From: Streptomyces sp. WAC 01529
GTDB taxonomy: Bacteria; Actinomycetota; Actinomycetes; Streptomycetales; Streptomycetaceae
DNA length: 64,000 bases
Direction of reading: 5' to 3'
NCBI RefSeq assembly: GCF_003945545.1
Contig: NZ_CP029617.1
Location: 6,661,001-6,725,000, forward strand
Part shown: piece by piece, positions 16,885 to 25,410 of the stretch
Position numbering within the stretch: the first letter of the stretch is position 1
How the letters are laid out: each line of letters begins with the position of its first letter
The notes under the pieces: model-generated
Seen by the model: the letters and a program-made list of their open reading frames with translations, nothing else
Told to the model about the DNA's origin: nothing
Database searches by the model: none
Translations under genes and position numbers: made by a program

Positions 16885-17661
16885 CTAGGTCGCCGGTGCC
16901 GGCGGCGTGAGGTGGGCGGAGAGCCAGGTGGGGACGCCGCCCAGGAGGCGGAAGAGCCGCGCTGCCTCCGCCCGGAGCCGCGCCGCCTCCGGCTCCGGCT
17001 CCGCCCCGGCCAACGCGGCAAGCGCCGGCGCCGTCCCCACCAGATAACCCAGCTCCTCCCGGAGCCGGAGCGACTCGGCGAACCCGTGCCGCGCCTCCGC
17101 CAACTCCCCGTCCCGCAGGGCGAGTCCGGCAAGGTGGCGCCAGGTGAAGGAGAGGAGGAGAGAGTCCTCGTGCGCCGTCGCCCCGGCGTGCGCCCGCCGG
17201 TACGCGGCCTTCGCGGCCTGCGGCGAGTCCGCGAGGTGCTCGGCGATCAGCCCCCGGCGGAAGTCGAGGAGAGGCCGCCCCGCCGCGTTCGGGGCGAGCA
17301 GCGCCGCCGCCCTGCCGAGCGCCGTACGCGCCTCGTCGGCCCGGTCCCGTACCCCCAACACCGTAGAGGCATAAGCCAGTTGGCCCCGCTCACAGGCCGC
17401 GCCCCCGCGGTCGTCGTCGTCCTCGGCCAGCGCCTCCGCGCTCCGCAGCGCGTCCTCGGCCTCGCCCCAGCCGTCCCCGGTGAACAGGCACCGTTCGACG
17501 AGGAGCGCCGCCCGCTGGAGTGCGGGCGCGGCCCCGGCCCGCGAGGCGAGCAGCGCGGCCGCGTCGGTCCAGCAGCCGCGCGAGCGCAGCCGCCATACCG
17601 CGGTCTGGAGTGGATCGTCCCCTGCAATCGTTCCGGTACCAGACATGGCGGTATGCGCCAC
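16885..17661 (-). CDS. TPR-like helical-repeat protein of unknown function
   Basis: 258 residues, almost entirely alanine- and leucine-rich amphipathic helices in pairs of about 34 residues (for example CWTDAAALLASRAG, WGEAEDALRSAEALAE and GELAEARHGFAESLRLREEL). This is the look of a tetratricopeptide-repeat scaffold of the kind Streptomyces place in regulatory and secretion gene sets. There are no membrane segments and no catalytic motif. GTG 17661 is favoured by GGAGGG upstream; ATG 17646 is the alternative. The repeat tract lies directly downstream. Confidence 0.72.
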   Translation of the reverse strand: MAHTAMSGTGTIAGDDPLQTAVWRLRSRGCWTDAAALLASRAGAAPALQRAALLVERCLFTGDGWGEAEDALRSAEALAEDDDDRGGAACERGQLAYASTVLGVRDRADEARTALGRAAALLAPNAAGRPLLDFRRGLIAEHLADSPQAAKAAYRRAHAGATAHEDSLLLSFTWRHLAGLALRDGELAEARHGFAESLRLREELGYLVGTAPALAALAGAEPEPEAARLRAEAARLFRLLGGVPTWLSAHLTPPAPAT

Positions 17662-17831
17662 GTTGCCCTCCCCGAGCACACCATTGAGCTGTTGAGTCGT
17701 GGGCGAATCTCAGCATGGATGGCGGCGTCCGGCCAAGGGGCTGGGTGAAAGAATTCACAAAGGGCGGGCGCCGAACGCGGCCCGGACCACCCGGAGTTCG
17801 GGCGGCCCCGGCCGGCCCCCGCCGGATTTCC

Positions 17832-19508
17832 TCAGCTCATCCGTAGCGCGAGGAAGAAATCGAGCTTGTCCTCCAGGCGCGAGAGGTCCCGGCTCGTCAA
17901 CTGCTCGATACGCCCCACCCGGTAGCGCAACGTGTTGACGTGCAGGTGCAGCCGCGCGGCACAGCGCGTCCAGGAGCCGTCGCAGTCGAGGAACGCCTCA
18001 AGGGTGGGGATCAGCTCCGCCCGGTGCCGCTGGTCGTACTCCCGCAGCGGGTCCAGGAGCCGCGCCGTGAACGCCCGGCGCACGTCGTCCGGGACGAAGG
18101 GCAGCAGCAGCACGTGCGAGGCCAGCTCCTGGTGCCCGGCCGCGCAGACCCGGCCGGGGCGGGCGGCGGCGACCCGGCGCGCGTGCCGGGCCTCTTCGAG
18201 CGCGCCGCGCAGCCCCTCCGCCGAGTGGACGGAGGCGCTGACGCCGAGCGTGAGCCGCCCGTCGCCGTCGAGGCCCGCCGACAGCGGCTCGCGGACGGAC
18301 TCCAGGAGGGCGTCGGCGAGCAGCCCCGTCTCGGAGCCGTCGTGCTCGGTCGAGACCGCGGGGAGCGGCACCAGCGCGATGGCCTCGTCGCCGGTGTGCG
18401 CGACCGCGATCCGGTCGGACGGCTCGGGCCCGGAGGAGAGGGGGTCGACGAGGATCTCCTCCAGCAGGGACTGGGCCACCGGGCCGCCGTCGATGTCGCC
18501 GCCGTCCCACTCGACGCGGGCCACGACGACCTGCCAGTGCGGGGCCGCACCGAGTCCGGGGAGGAGGACGGGCGCGGCGACCCGCAGGCGCGCCGCGATC
18601 TCCGCCGGGGCCGCGCCCGTCTGTACGAGTTCAAGGACCTCCTGGGCCAGGCGGCGCCGCACCGTGCGGGCGGCGTCGCGCCGGTCCCGCTCCACGGCGA
18701 TCAGCTGAGTCACACCCTGCAAGAGGTCGAGCCGCTCCTCGGGCCAGTCGCCCGCGTCGGCCTCGACCGCGAGCACCCAGTCGGAGAGCACGGTCTCGCG
18801 CACGTCGCGCGAGGCGCCGCCCGCACCCCGGCCACTGGTCCGAACGGGGAAGAGCGAGTACGTCACACCGTCCACCGAGACGCGGTGCGGCCCGCGCCGT
18901 CCGGTGCGCGCGGCGGCCAGGTGCTCCCCGGCGAGGCGGGCGCAGACGGCCTCGGGCAGCGCGGCGCCGCCCGCCGTCGACCCGGCGATGGCGCGCCCGG
19001 CGGAGGAGAGCACCCAGGCCCGCAGGTCCAGGTCGGTGCCGAGCAGGTCCAGTACGACGTCGGGGCCGCCGCCCGCCGGGCCCGAGGTCATCAGGCGCCG
19101 GTGCCGGTCCACCACGGCCGCCAGGTCCCCGGCGCGCTCGCCGGAGACCTGCCGTACGACGTGTTCGGTGATCGTCGCGAAGGCCACGGACTCGTTGACC
19201 GCGAAGAGCGGCAGGCGGTGGCGGGCGCAGGCCTCGACGATGTCGGAGGGGATGTCGCCAAGCTCGGCCTCGCCGGCGGCCAGCGCGGCCACTCCGGCGC
19301 TCGCGAGGATGCGTACGAAGGGTTCGGTGTCCGAGGCGTCGCGGCGCCAGGCGAGGCCGGTGAGGACCAGCTCGCCGCCGGCCAGATAGCGGCTGGGGTC
19401 CCGCAGGTCCGTGGTCATCACACCGCGCACGGTGCGGTCCAGCTCGTCCTCGCCGCCGAGCAGCCGCAGGCCCAGCGCTTCGGTGTCAAGGAGTGCGCGC
19501 AGCCGCAT
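17832..19508 (-). CDS. pucR: PucR family transcriptional regulator of purine catabolism
   Basis: 558 residues. The N-terminal PucR/purine-catabolism domain (RALLDTEALGLRLLGGEDEL, then GGELVLTGLAW) is followed by a GGDEF-like or CdaR-type central region and a C-terminal PucR-type helix-turn-helix (WTRCAARLHLHVNTLRYRVG, with IEQLTSRDLSRLEDKLDFFL after it). Start ATG 19508 fits the conserved beginning MRLRALLDTEALGL. It is divergent from the xanthine dehydrogenase genes across a 330-bp intergenic region, the usual place for a pathway regulator. In Bacillus, PucR responds to allantoin-type intermediates. Which compound acts here is not known. Confidence 0.9.
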   Translation of the reverse strand: MRLRALLDTEALGLRLLGGEDELDRTVRGVMTTDLRDPSRYLAGGELVLTGLAWRRDASDTEPFVRILASAGVAALAAGEAELGDIPSDIVEACARHRLPLFAVNESVAFATITEHVVRQVSGERAGDLAAVVDRHRRLMTSGPAGGGPDVVLDLLGTDLDLRAWVLSSAGRAIAGSTAGGAALPEAVCARLAGEHLAAARTGRRGPHRVSVDGVTYSLFPVRTSGRGAGGASRDVRETVLSDWVLAVEADAGDWPEERLDLLQGVTQLIAVERDRRDAARTVRRRLAQEVLELVQTGAAPAEIAARLRVAAPVLLPGLGAAPHWQVVVARVEWDGGDIDGGPVAQSLLEEILVDPLSSGPEPSDRIAVAHTGDEAIALVPLPAVSTEHDGSETGLLADALLESVREPLSAGLDGDGRLTLGVSASVHSAEGLRGALEEARHARRVAAARPGRVCAAGHQELASHVLLLPFVPDDVRRAFTARLLDPLREYDQRHRAELIPTLEAFLDCDGSWTRCAARLHLHVNTLRYRVGRIEQLTSRDLSRLEDKLDFFLALRMS

Positions 19509-19638
19509 GGTGTCGTCGCCGCCGATCTGTCTCGAATGTGGTGTACAAGCAGGTGGGCTCCGTGGGACCGGGGCCCTGTGCCACCGGGCGTCCACGGTTT
19601 CCAGGGGGAATCCGCGAGGTTGCTGAGGCCCGTTCTTC

Positions 19639-19826
19639 ATACGAATCTACAAGACGCACGGCTTGGCCAGCCAACTCCTTCATGGTTTCGGTGACTGACC
19701 CGATCGGACGAGCGAGCGATGTACTTGCCCCACTCCGCGTTAACAGCAGATGAACGAGCAGTCGAGGGACCAAGGGCCCGAGTGGCCGATACGAAGTCCT
19801 TCGAAGCGAACGACCCTCGATACGAA
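19639..19826. promoter_or_regulatory. three ATACGAA repeats in the pucR-xdh intergenic region
   Basis: ATACGAA occurs at 19639-19645, 19789-19795 and 19820-19826. The last two are 31 bp apart, each as GATACGAAG, and lie within 50 bp of the FAD-subunit ATG. They are candidate binding sites for PucR or another regulator. The rest of the 330-bp intergenic region (19509-19838) holds no gene. Confidence 0.4.
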
Positions 19827-19838
19827 GAAGAGAGCCTC

Positions 19839-20729
19839 ATGGACTTCCTTCGCCCTGCCAGCTGGGAGGAGGCGCTCGCCGCCAAGGCCGAGCACCCCAC
19901 GGCTGTGCCGATTGCGGGTGGCACCGATGTGATGGTCGAGATCAACTTCGACCACCGTCGTCCCGAGTACCTGCTTGACCTCAACCGCGTCGTCGAACTG
20001 CGCGAGTGGGAGGTGGGCGAGGAGACGGTCCGGCTCGGTGCCTCCGTCCCGTACACCCAGATCATGGAGGAGCTTCGCACGGAGCTTCCCGGCCTGGCGC
20101 TCGCCTCGCACACGGTCGCATCGCCGCAGATCCGCAACCGCGGCGGCGTCGGCGGCAACCTCGGCACCGCCTCCCCGGCCGGTGACGCCCACCCGGCGCT
20201 CCTCGCCGCGGGCTGCGAGGTCGAGGTCGAGTCCGTACGCGGCTCGCGCCTGATCCCGATCGACGACTTCTACACCGGCGTGAAGCGCAACGCCCTCGCC
20301 GAGGACGAGCTGATCAGGGCCGTCCACATCAAGAAGGCCGACGGCCCGCAGCAGTACTCCAAGGTCGGCACCCGCAACGCCATGGTCATCGCCGTGTGCG
20401 CCTTCGGCATCGCGCTGCACCCCGAGACCCGGACCGTGCGGACCGGCATCGGCTCCGCGGCCCCTACCCCCATCCGGGCGAAGGTCGCCGAGGAATTCCT
20501 GAACGCCGCGCTCGACGAGGGCGGCTTCTGGGAGAGCAAGAAGATCATCACCCCCTCGATCGCCAAGCAGTTCGCGGAGCTGGCCTCCGGGGCCGCCAAC
20601 CCGATCGACGACGTGCGCGGCACGGCGAGCTACCGCCGGCACGCCGTCGGGATCATGGCCCGCCGCACGCTCGGCTGGACCTGGGAGTCGTACCGCGGCA
20701 AGGGCCGCAGCATTGAGGGAGTCGCATAA
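19839..20729 (+). CDS. xanthine dehydrogenase, FAD-binding subunit
   Basis: 296 residues matching the CutM/CoxM-type FAD subunit that passes electrons from the iron-sulfur clusters to NAD+. AGGTDVMVEI binds the FAD pyrophosphate, and ASPQIRNRGGVGGNLGTASPAGD is the second conserved FAD segment (shown by its core RNRGGVGGNLGTASPAGD). A CO-dehydrogenase flavoprotein C-terminal domain follows. The frame is open up to ATG 19719, but ATG 19839 starts exactly at the family's usual MDFLRP beginning. Its TAA overlaps the ATG of the next gene by one base, so the two are translationally coupled. Confidence 0.92.
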   Translation: MDFLRPASWEEALAAKAEHPTAVPIAGGTDVMVEINFDHRRPEYLLDLNRVVELREWEVGEETVRLGASVPYTQIMEELRTELPGLALASHTVASPQIRNRGGVGGNLGTASPAGDAHPALLAAGCEVEVESVRGSRLIPIDDFYTGVKRNALAEDELIRAVHIKKADGPQQYSKVGTRNAMVIAVCAFGIALHPETRTVRTGIGSAAPTPIRAKVAEEFLNAALDEGGFWESKKIITPSIAKQFAELASGAANPIDDVRGTASYRRHAVGIMARRTLGWTWESYRGKGRSIEGVA

Positions 20730-21340
20730 TGCGCGTGAACTTCACGGTCAACGGCCGTCAGCAGGAAGCGGACGACGTCTGGGAGGGCGAGTCCCTTCTC
20801 TACGTGCTCCGCGAGCGCATGGGGCTTCCGGGCTCCAAGAACGCCTGTGAGCAGGGCGAGTGCGGTTCCTGCACCGTCCGCCTCGACGGCGTGCCGGTCT
20901 GCGCGTGTCTGGTCGCGGCCGGTCAGGTGGAGGGCCGCGAGGTCACCACCGTCGAGGGCCTCGCCGACTACGCCAAGCACCGCGAGAGCGCCCACCCCGG
21001 CGGCGGCTGCGCCTCCGGCACCTGCGGCACCTCGCTCCAGGACGCCCAGCAGTGGAAGGCCCAGGGCACGGACTCCCAGACCGGCGAGGGCACCACGCTC
21101 TCCCCGATCCAGCAGGCGTTCATCGACGCCGGCGCCGTCCAGTGCGGCTTCTGCACCCCCGGTCTGCTCATCGCGGCCGACGAGATGCTGGAACGCAACC
21201 CGCAGCCCACCGACGCGGACATCCGCGAGGCGCTCTCCGGCAACCTGTGCCGCTGCACCGGTTACGAGAAGATCCTGGACGCGGTGCGCCTCGCCGCCGC
21301 CCGCCAGGACCGTCAGGGACTCCAGGAAGGGGCGGTCTGA
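20729..21340 (+). CDS. xanthine dehydrogenase, 2Fe-2S subunit
   Basis: 203 residues. A plant-type 2Fe-2S domain uses C40, C45, C48 and C58/C60 (NACEQGECGSC). The C-terminal four-helix cluster domain carries QCGFCTPG and NLCRCTGY. Between them is an insertion of about 30 residues (roughly 85-117) containing GGGCASGTCGTS, with two extra cysteines. I recall similar inserts in other Streptomyces copies, so it is probably lineage-specific rather than a defect. The subunit carries electrons from the molybdenum centre to FAD. It is coupled to both neighbours: a 1-bp overlap upstream and 2 bp to the next ATG. Confidence 0.92.
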   Translation: MRVNFTVNGRQQEADDVWEGESLLYVLRERMGLPGSKNACEQGECGSCTVRLDGVPVCACLVAAGQVEGREVTTVEGLADYAKHRESAHPGGGCASGTCGTSLQDAQQWKAQGTDSQTGEGTTLSPIQQAFIDAGAVQCGFCTPGLLIAADEMLERNPQPTDADIREALSGNLCRCTGYEKILDAVRLAAARQDRQGLQEGAV

Positions 21341-21342
21341 CC

Positions 21343-23733
21343 ATGGGCTCCACCCGTACGACCGGCGTACCCACCAAGCTCACCCAGGGTTCGAAGACCA
21401 AGGGCGGCATCGGCGAGTCGACGCTGCGCCCCGACGGCACCCTGAAGGTCACCGGCGAGTTCGCGTACTCCTCGGATATGTGGCACGAGGACATGCTGTG
21501 GGGCCAGACCCTGCGCTCCACGGTCGCGCACGCCGAGATCGTCTCGATCGACGTCTCCAAGGCCCTCGCGATGGACGGCGTCTACGCCGTCATGACCTAC
21601 GACGACCTGCCGGCCGAGATGAAGAACTACGGCCTGGAGATCCAGGACACCCCGGTCCTCGCCCACGGCAAGGTCCGCCACCACGGTGAGCCGGTCGCCC
21701 TCGTCGCCGCCGACCACCCGGAGACCGCCCGCCGTGCCGCCGCGAAGATCGTGGTCGAGTACAAGGAGCTGCCCCTCATCACCGATGAGGCCTCCGCGAC
21801 CGCTCCGGACGCGGTGCTCGTCCACGAGGGCCGCACCGACAGCCACATGAGCCACGTCCCGCACCCGAACATCGTGCACCGCCAGCCGATCATCCGCGGC
21901 AACGCCGCCGAGGCCGCCAAGAAGGCCGACGTCATCGTCAAGGGCGAGTACACCTTCGGCATGCAGGACCAGGCCTTCCTCGGCCCGGAGTCCGGCCTCG
22001 CGGTGCCCGCGGAGGACGGCGGCGTCGACCTCTACGTCGCCACCCAGTGGCTGCACTCAGACCTCGAACAGATCGCCCCCGTCCTCGGCCTGCCCGAGGA
22101 GAAGGTGCGCATGACGCTCTCCGGCGTCGGCGGTGCCTTCGGCGGCCGCGAGGACATCTCGATGCAGATCCACGCCTGCCTCCTGGCGCTGCGCACCGGC
22201 AAGCCGGTCAAGATCGTCTACAACCGCTTCGAGTCGTTCTTCGGCCACGTGCACCGCCACCCGGCGAAGCTCACTTACGAGCACGGCGCCACCAAGGACG
22301 GCAAGCTCACGCACATGAAGTGCAGGATCGTCCTGGACGGCGGCGCCTACGCGTCGGCCTCCCCGGCGGTCGTCGGCAACGCCTCGTCCCTGTCGGTCGG
22401 TCCGTACGTGATCGACGACGTCGAGATCGAGGCCATCGCCCTCTACACCAACAACCCTCCGTGCGGCGCGATGCGCGGCTTCGGCGCCGTCCAGGCATGC
22501 TTCGCCTACGAGGCCCAGATGGACAAGCTCGCCGCCAAGCTGGGCATGGACCCGGTCGAGCTGCGCCAGCTGAACGCCATGGAGCAGGGCACCCTCCTGC
22601 CGACCGGACAGGTGGTCGACTCGCCCGCCCCGGTCGCCGAGATCCTGCGCCGCGTGAAGTCCCGCCCGCTGCCGCCCGAGCGCCAGTGGGAGTCCAGCGA
22701 GGGCGCCGACGTGCGCCAGCTGCCGGGCGGCCTGTCCAACACCACGCACGGCGAAGGCGTCGTACGCGGTGTGGGCTACGCGGTCGGCATAAAGAACGTC
22801 GGCTTCTCCGAGGGCTTCGACGACTACTCCACCGCCAAGGTGCGCATGGAGGTCATCAACGGCGAGCCCGTGGCGACCGTCCACACCGCCATGGCGGAGG
22901 TCGGCCAGGGCGGCGTGACCGTCCACGCGCAGATCGCGCGGACCGAGCTGGGCGTCAACCAGGTGACCATCCACCCCGCCGACACCCAGGTGGGCAGCGC
23001 CGGTTCGTCGTCCGCGTCGCGGCAGACGTACGTCACCGGTGGCGCCGTCAAGAACTCCTGCGAGCTGGTGCGCGAGAAGGTCCTGGAGATCGGTCGCCGC
23101 AAGTTCGGCTCCTACCACCCGGCGTGGGCCACCGCCGAGCTGCTGCTCGAAGGCGGCAAGGTCGTCACCGACGGCGGCGAGGTCCTCGCCGACCTGGTCG
23201 ACGTCCTGGAGGACGAGAGCGTCGAGATCGAGGCCGAGTGGCGGCACCGCCCCACCGAGCCCTTCGACCTGAAGACCGGACAGGGCAACGGCCACGTCCA
23301 GTACTCCTTCGCCGCGCACCGCGCGGTCGTCGAGGTCGACACCGAGCTGGGCCTGGTCAAGGTCATCGAGCTGGCCGTCGCCCAGGACGTCGGCAAGGCG
23401 CTCAACCCCCTCTCCGTCCTCGGCCAGATCCAGGGTGGCACCACCCAGGGCCTGGGCGTGGCGGTCATGGAGGAGATCATCGTCGACCCGAAGACCGCGA
23501 AGGTGAAGAACCCCTCCTTCACGGACTACCTGATCCCCACCATCCTCGACACGCCGACCATCCCGGTCGACGTGCTCGAACTCGCCGACGAGCACGCTCC
23601 CTACGGGCTGCGCGGCATCGGCGAGGCTCCGACCCTGTCGTCCACCCCGGCGGTCCTCGCGGCCATCCGGAACGCGACGGGTCTGGAGCTGAATAAAACT
23701 CCGGTACGGCCCGAGCACCTCACCGGTACGTAA
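21343..23733 (+). CDS. xanthine dehydrogenase, molybdopterin-binding catalytic subunit
   Basis: 796 residues, the normal size for the large subunit. It hydroxylates hypoxanthine to xanthine and xanthine to urate at a molybdenum-cytosine or molybdopterin centre. GVGGAFGGREDISM, PCGAMRGFGAVQ (substrate-orienting Arg), AEVGQGGVTVHAQIARTELG and GIGEAPTLSSTP (the catalytic Glu) are all present in family order. The first 28 residues are a variable linker. A 13-bp-stem terminator follows 30 bp after the stop. With the two preceding genes it forms a complete three-subunit enzyme. Confidence 0.93.
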   Translation: MGSTRTTGVPTKLTQGSKTKGGIGESTLRPDGTLKVTGEFAYSSDMWHEDMLWGQTLRSTVAHAEIVSIDVSKALAMDGVYAVMTYDDLPAEMKNYGLEIQDTPVLAHGKVRHHGEPVALVAADHPETARRAAAKIVVEYKELPLITDEASATAPDAVLVHEGRTDSHMSHVPHPNIVHRQPIIRGNAAEAAKKADVIVKGEYTFGMQDQAFLGPESGLAVPAEDGGVDLYVATQWLHSDLEQIAPVLGLPEEKVRMTLSGVGGAFGGREDISMQIHACLLALRTGKPVKIVYNRFESFFGHVHRHPAKLTYEHGATKDGKLTHMKCRIVLDGGAYASASPAVVGNASSLSVGPYVIDDVEIEAIALYTNNPPCGAMRGFGAVQACFAYEAQMDKLAAKLGMDPVELRQLNAMEQGTLLPTGQVVDSPAPVAEILRRVKSRPLPPERQWESSEGADVRQLPGGLSNTTHGEGVVRGVGYAVGIKNVGFSEGFDDYSTAKVRMEVINGEPVATVHTAMAEVGQGGVTVHAQIARTELGVNQVTIHPADTQVGSAGSSSASRQTYVTGGAVKNSCELVREKVLEIGRRKFGSYHPAWATAELLLEGGKVVTDGGEVLADLVDVLEDESVEIEAEWRHRPTEPFDLKTGQGNGHVQYSFAAHRAVVEVDTELGLVKVIELAVAQDVGKALNPLSVLGQIQGGTTQGLGVAVMEEIIVDPKTAKVKNPSFTDYLIPTILDTPTIPVDVLELADEHAPYGLRGIGEAPTLSSTPAVLAAIRNATGLELNKTPVRPEHLTGT

Positions 23734-23762
23734 CCCCTGGCCGGGTGGAGGCGGAGCAAGAA

Positions 23763-23792
23763 GCCCGGGGGACGGACAGCCGTCCCCCGGGC
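23763..23792 (+). terminator. terminator after the xanthine dehydrogenase genes
   Basis: GCCCGGGGGACGG pairs perfectly with CCGTCCCCCGGGC over a 4-nt ACAG loop, giving a 13-bp, almost all G:C stem 30 bp after the stop. It may only attenuate, because the permease and XdhC genes continue in the same direction. Confidence 0.8.
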
Positions 23793-23863
23793 CCCCTCCT
23801 CAAAGCCATGTCGTTCGTCTCGGGCCGTCCCCCGGGTCGTGCAGCCAACGCAGCATCCCAAAT

Positions 23864-23879
23864 CCCGCGACTTCGCGGG
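23864..23879. promoter_or_regulatory. 16-bp palindrome upstream of the purine permease
   Basis: CCCGCGA-CT-TCGCGGG lies 30 bp before the permease ATG, between the terminator and the gene. It could be an operator giving the permease its own control, or a small leader hairpin. Confidence 0.35.
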
Positions 23880-23908
23880 TGCCCCTGTGAACCTTGGGAG
23901 TAGGCACC

Positions 23909-25366
23909 ATGACCCAGTCGTCAGTGGAGCCCAAGACCACCGCAGAGGACGCGGGCAACGGCTCTCGCGTCCCGGCCGGCCGGTCTTGGCTCGATCGGTA
24001 CTTTCACATATCCAAGAGAGGGTCCACGGTCGCGCGCGAAGTGCGCGGCGGCGTCACCACCTTCATGGCGATGGCGTACATCCTCCTGCTCAACCCCGTG
24101 ATCCTCTCCGGCAAGGACGTCGCGGGCGACAGCATGGCCACCAAGGCCGTGATCACCGCGACCGCGTTCGCCGCGGCCCTCACCACCCTCCTGATGGGCT
24201 TCGTCGGCAAGGTGCCGCTGGCCCTCGCCGCCGGACTCTCCGTCTCCGGCGTGATCTCCTCGCAGGTCGCACCCGAGATGACCTGGCCGCAGGCCATGGG
24301 CATGTGCGTGATGTACGGCGTGGTGATCATGCTTCTCGTGGTCACCGGGCTCCGCGAGATGATCATGAACGCGATCCCACTCGCCCTCAAGCACGGCATC
24401 ACCATGGGCATCGGCCTCTTCATCGCCATCATCGGCCTGGTCAAGGGCGGCTTCGTCCACCCGGGCAAGGCCACCCCGCTCTCGCTCGGCCCCGCCGGTG
24501 AACTCTCCGGCTGGCCCGTCCTGCTCTTCGCGGGCACCCTGCTGCTCATCTTCATGCTCCAGGCGCGCAACATCCCCGGCGCGATCCTGATCGGCATCAT
24601 CACCGGCACCGTCGTCGCCGTCATCCTCAACGCCATGGATGTCATCGCCCCCGACCAGTGGGCCAACGGCGCCCCCGAGCTGCACGGCGGCGCCATCTCG
24701 TCGCCGGACTTCTCGCTCTTCGGTGACGTCGAGTTCGGCGGCTGGGGCGAAGTCGGCGCGATGACCGTCGGCATGATCGTCTTCACGCTCGTGCTCGCCG
24801 GGTTCTTCGACGCGATGGCCACCATCATCGGCGTCGGCACCGAGGCCAACCTCGCCGACGAGAAGGGCCGCATGCCCGGCCTGTCCAAGGCGCTGTTCAT
24901 CGACGGCGCCGGCGGCGCCATCGGCGGCGTGGCGGGCGGCTCCGGCCAGACCGTCTTCGTCGAGTCCGCGACCGGCGTCGGCGAAGGCGCCCGCACCGGC
25001 CTCGCCTCGGTCGTCACCGGCCTGTTCTTCGCGGCCTGCCTCTTCTTCACGCCGCTCACCGCGATCGTGCCGCAGGAGGTCGCGTCCGCCGCGCTCGTCG
25101 TCATCGGAGCGATGATGATGATGAACGCCCGGCACGTCGACTGGGCCGACCGCGCCACCGCCATCCCGGTCTTCCTGACCGTCGTGCTCATGCCCTTCAC
25201 GTACACCATCACCACCGGTGTCGCGGCGGGCGTCATCTCCTGGGTCGCCATCAAGATCGCCCAGGGGAAGGCCCGCGAGATCGGCGCCTTCATGTGGGGC
25301 CTGACGGTGATCTTCATCGTCTACTTCGCCCTCAACCCCATCGAAGGATGGCTGGGCGTCCACTGA
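23909..25366 (+). CDS. NCS2 family purine permease (AzgA/guanine-hypoxanthine type)
   Basis: 485 residues with about 12 to 14 membrane segments. REVRGGVTTFMAMAYILLLN at the start of the first helix, the GLFIAIIGLVKGGFV region and GGVAGGSGQTVFVESATGVGEGARTG (core GGSGQTVFVESATGVGEGAR) are the signature blocks of the AzgA-like branch of nucleobase:cation symporter-2. The likely substrates are guanine, hypoxanthine or xanthine, taken up by proton symport. ATG 23909 has GGGAG at about 9 nt. Its position after the xanthine dehydrogenase genes and 44 bp before the XdhC-type gene ties it to purine catabolism. Confidence 0.9.
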   Translation: MTQSSVEPKTTAEDAGNGSRVPAGRSWLDRYFHISKRGSTVAREVRGGVTTFMAMAYILLLNPVILSGKDVAGDSMATKAVITATAFAAALTTLLMGFVGKVPLALAAGLSVSGVISSQVAPEMTWPQAMGMCVMYGVVIMLLVVTGLREMIMNAIPLALKHGITMGIGLFIAIIGLVKGGFVHPGKATPLSLGPAGELSGWPVLLFAGTLLLIFMLQARNIPGAILIGIITGTVVAVILNAMDVIAPDQWANGAPELHGGAISSPDFSLFGDVEFGGWGEVGAMTVGMIVFTLVLAGFFDAMATIIGVGTEANLADEKGRMPGLSKALFIDGAGGAIGGVAGGSGQTVFVESATGVGEGARTGLASVVTGLFFAACLFFTPLTAIVPQEVASAALVVIGAMMMMNARHVDWADRATAIPVFLTVVLMPFTYTITTGVAAGVISWVAIKIAQGKAREIGAFMWGLTVIFIVYFALNPIEGWLGVH

Positions 25367-25410
25367 CGTCCGGACCCTCCGCACATCCGCAGAGCCTGAG
25401 GAGGCCGCAC

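Noticed and set aside
17635..17650. A copy of the putative transposon terminus (TGTCTGGTAC on the minus strand)
   Set aside because: It lies at the start of the TPR-like gene in ordinary chromosome and has no TGACCTTGCA-type repeats next to it. A 10-base match in 64 kb is weak evidence.
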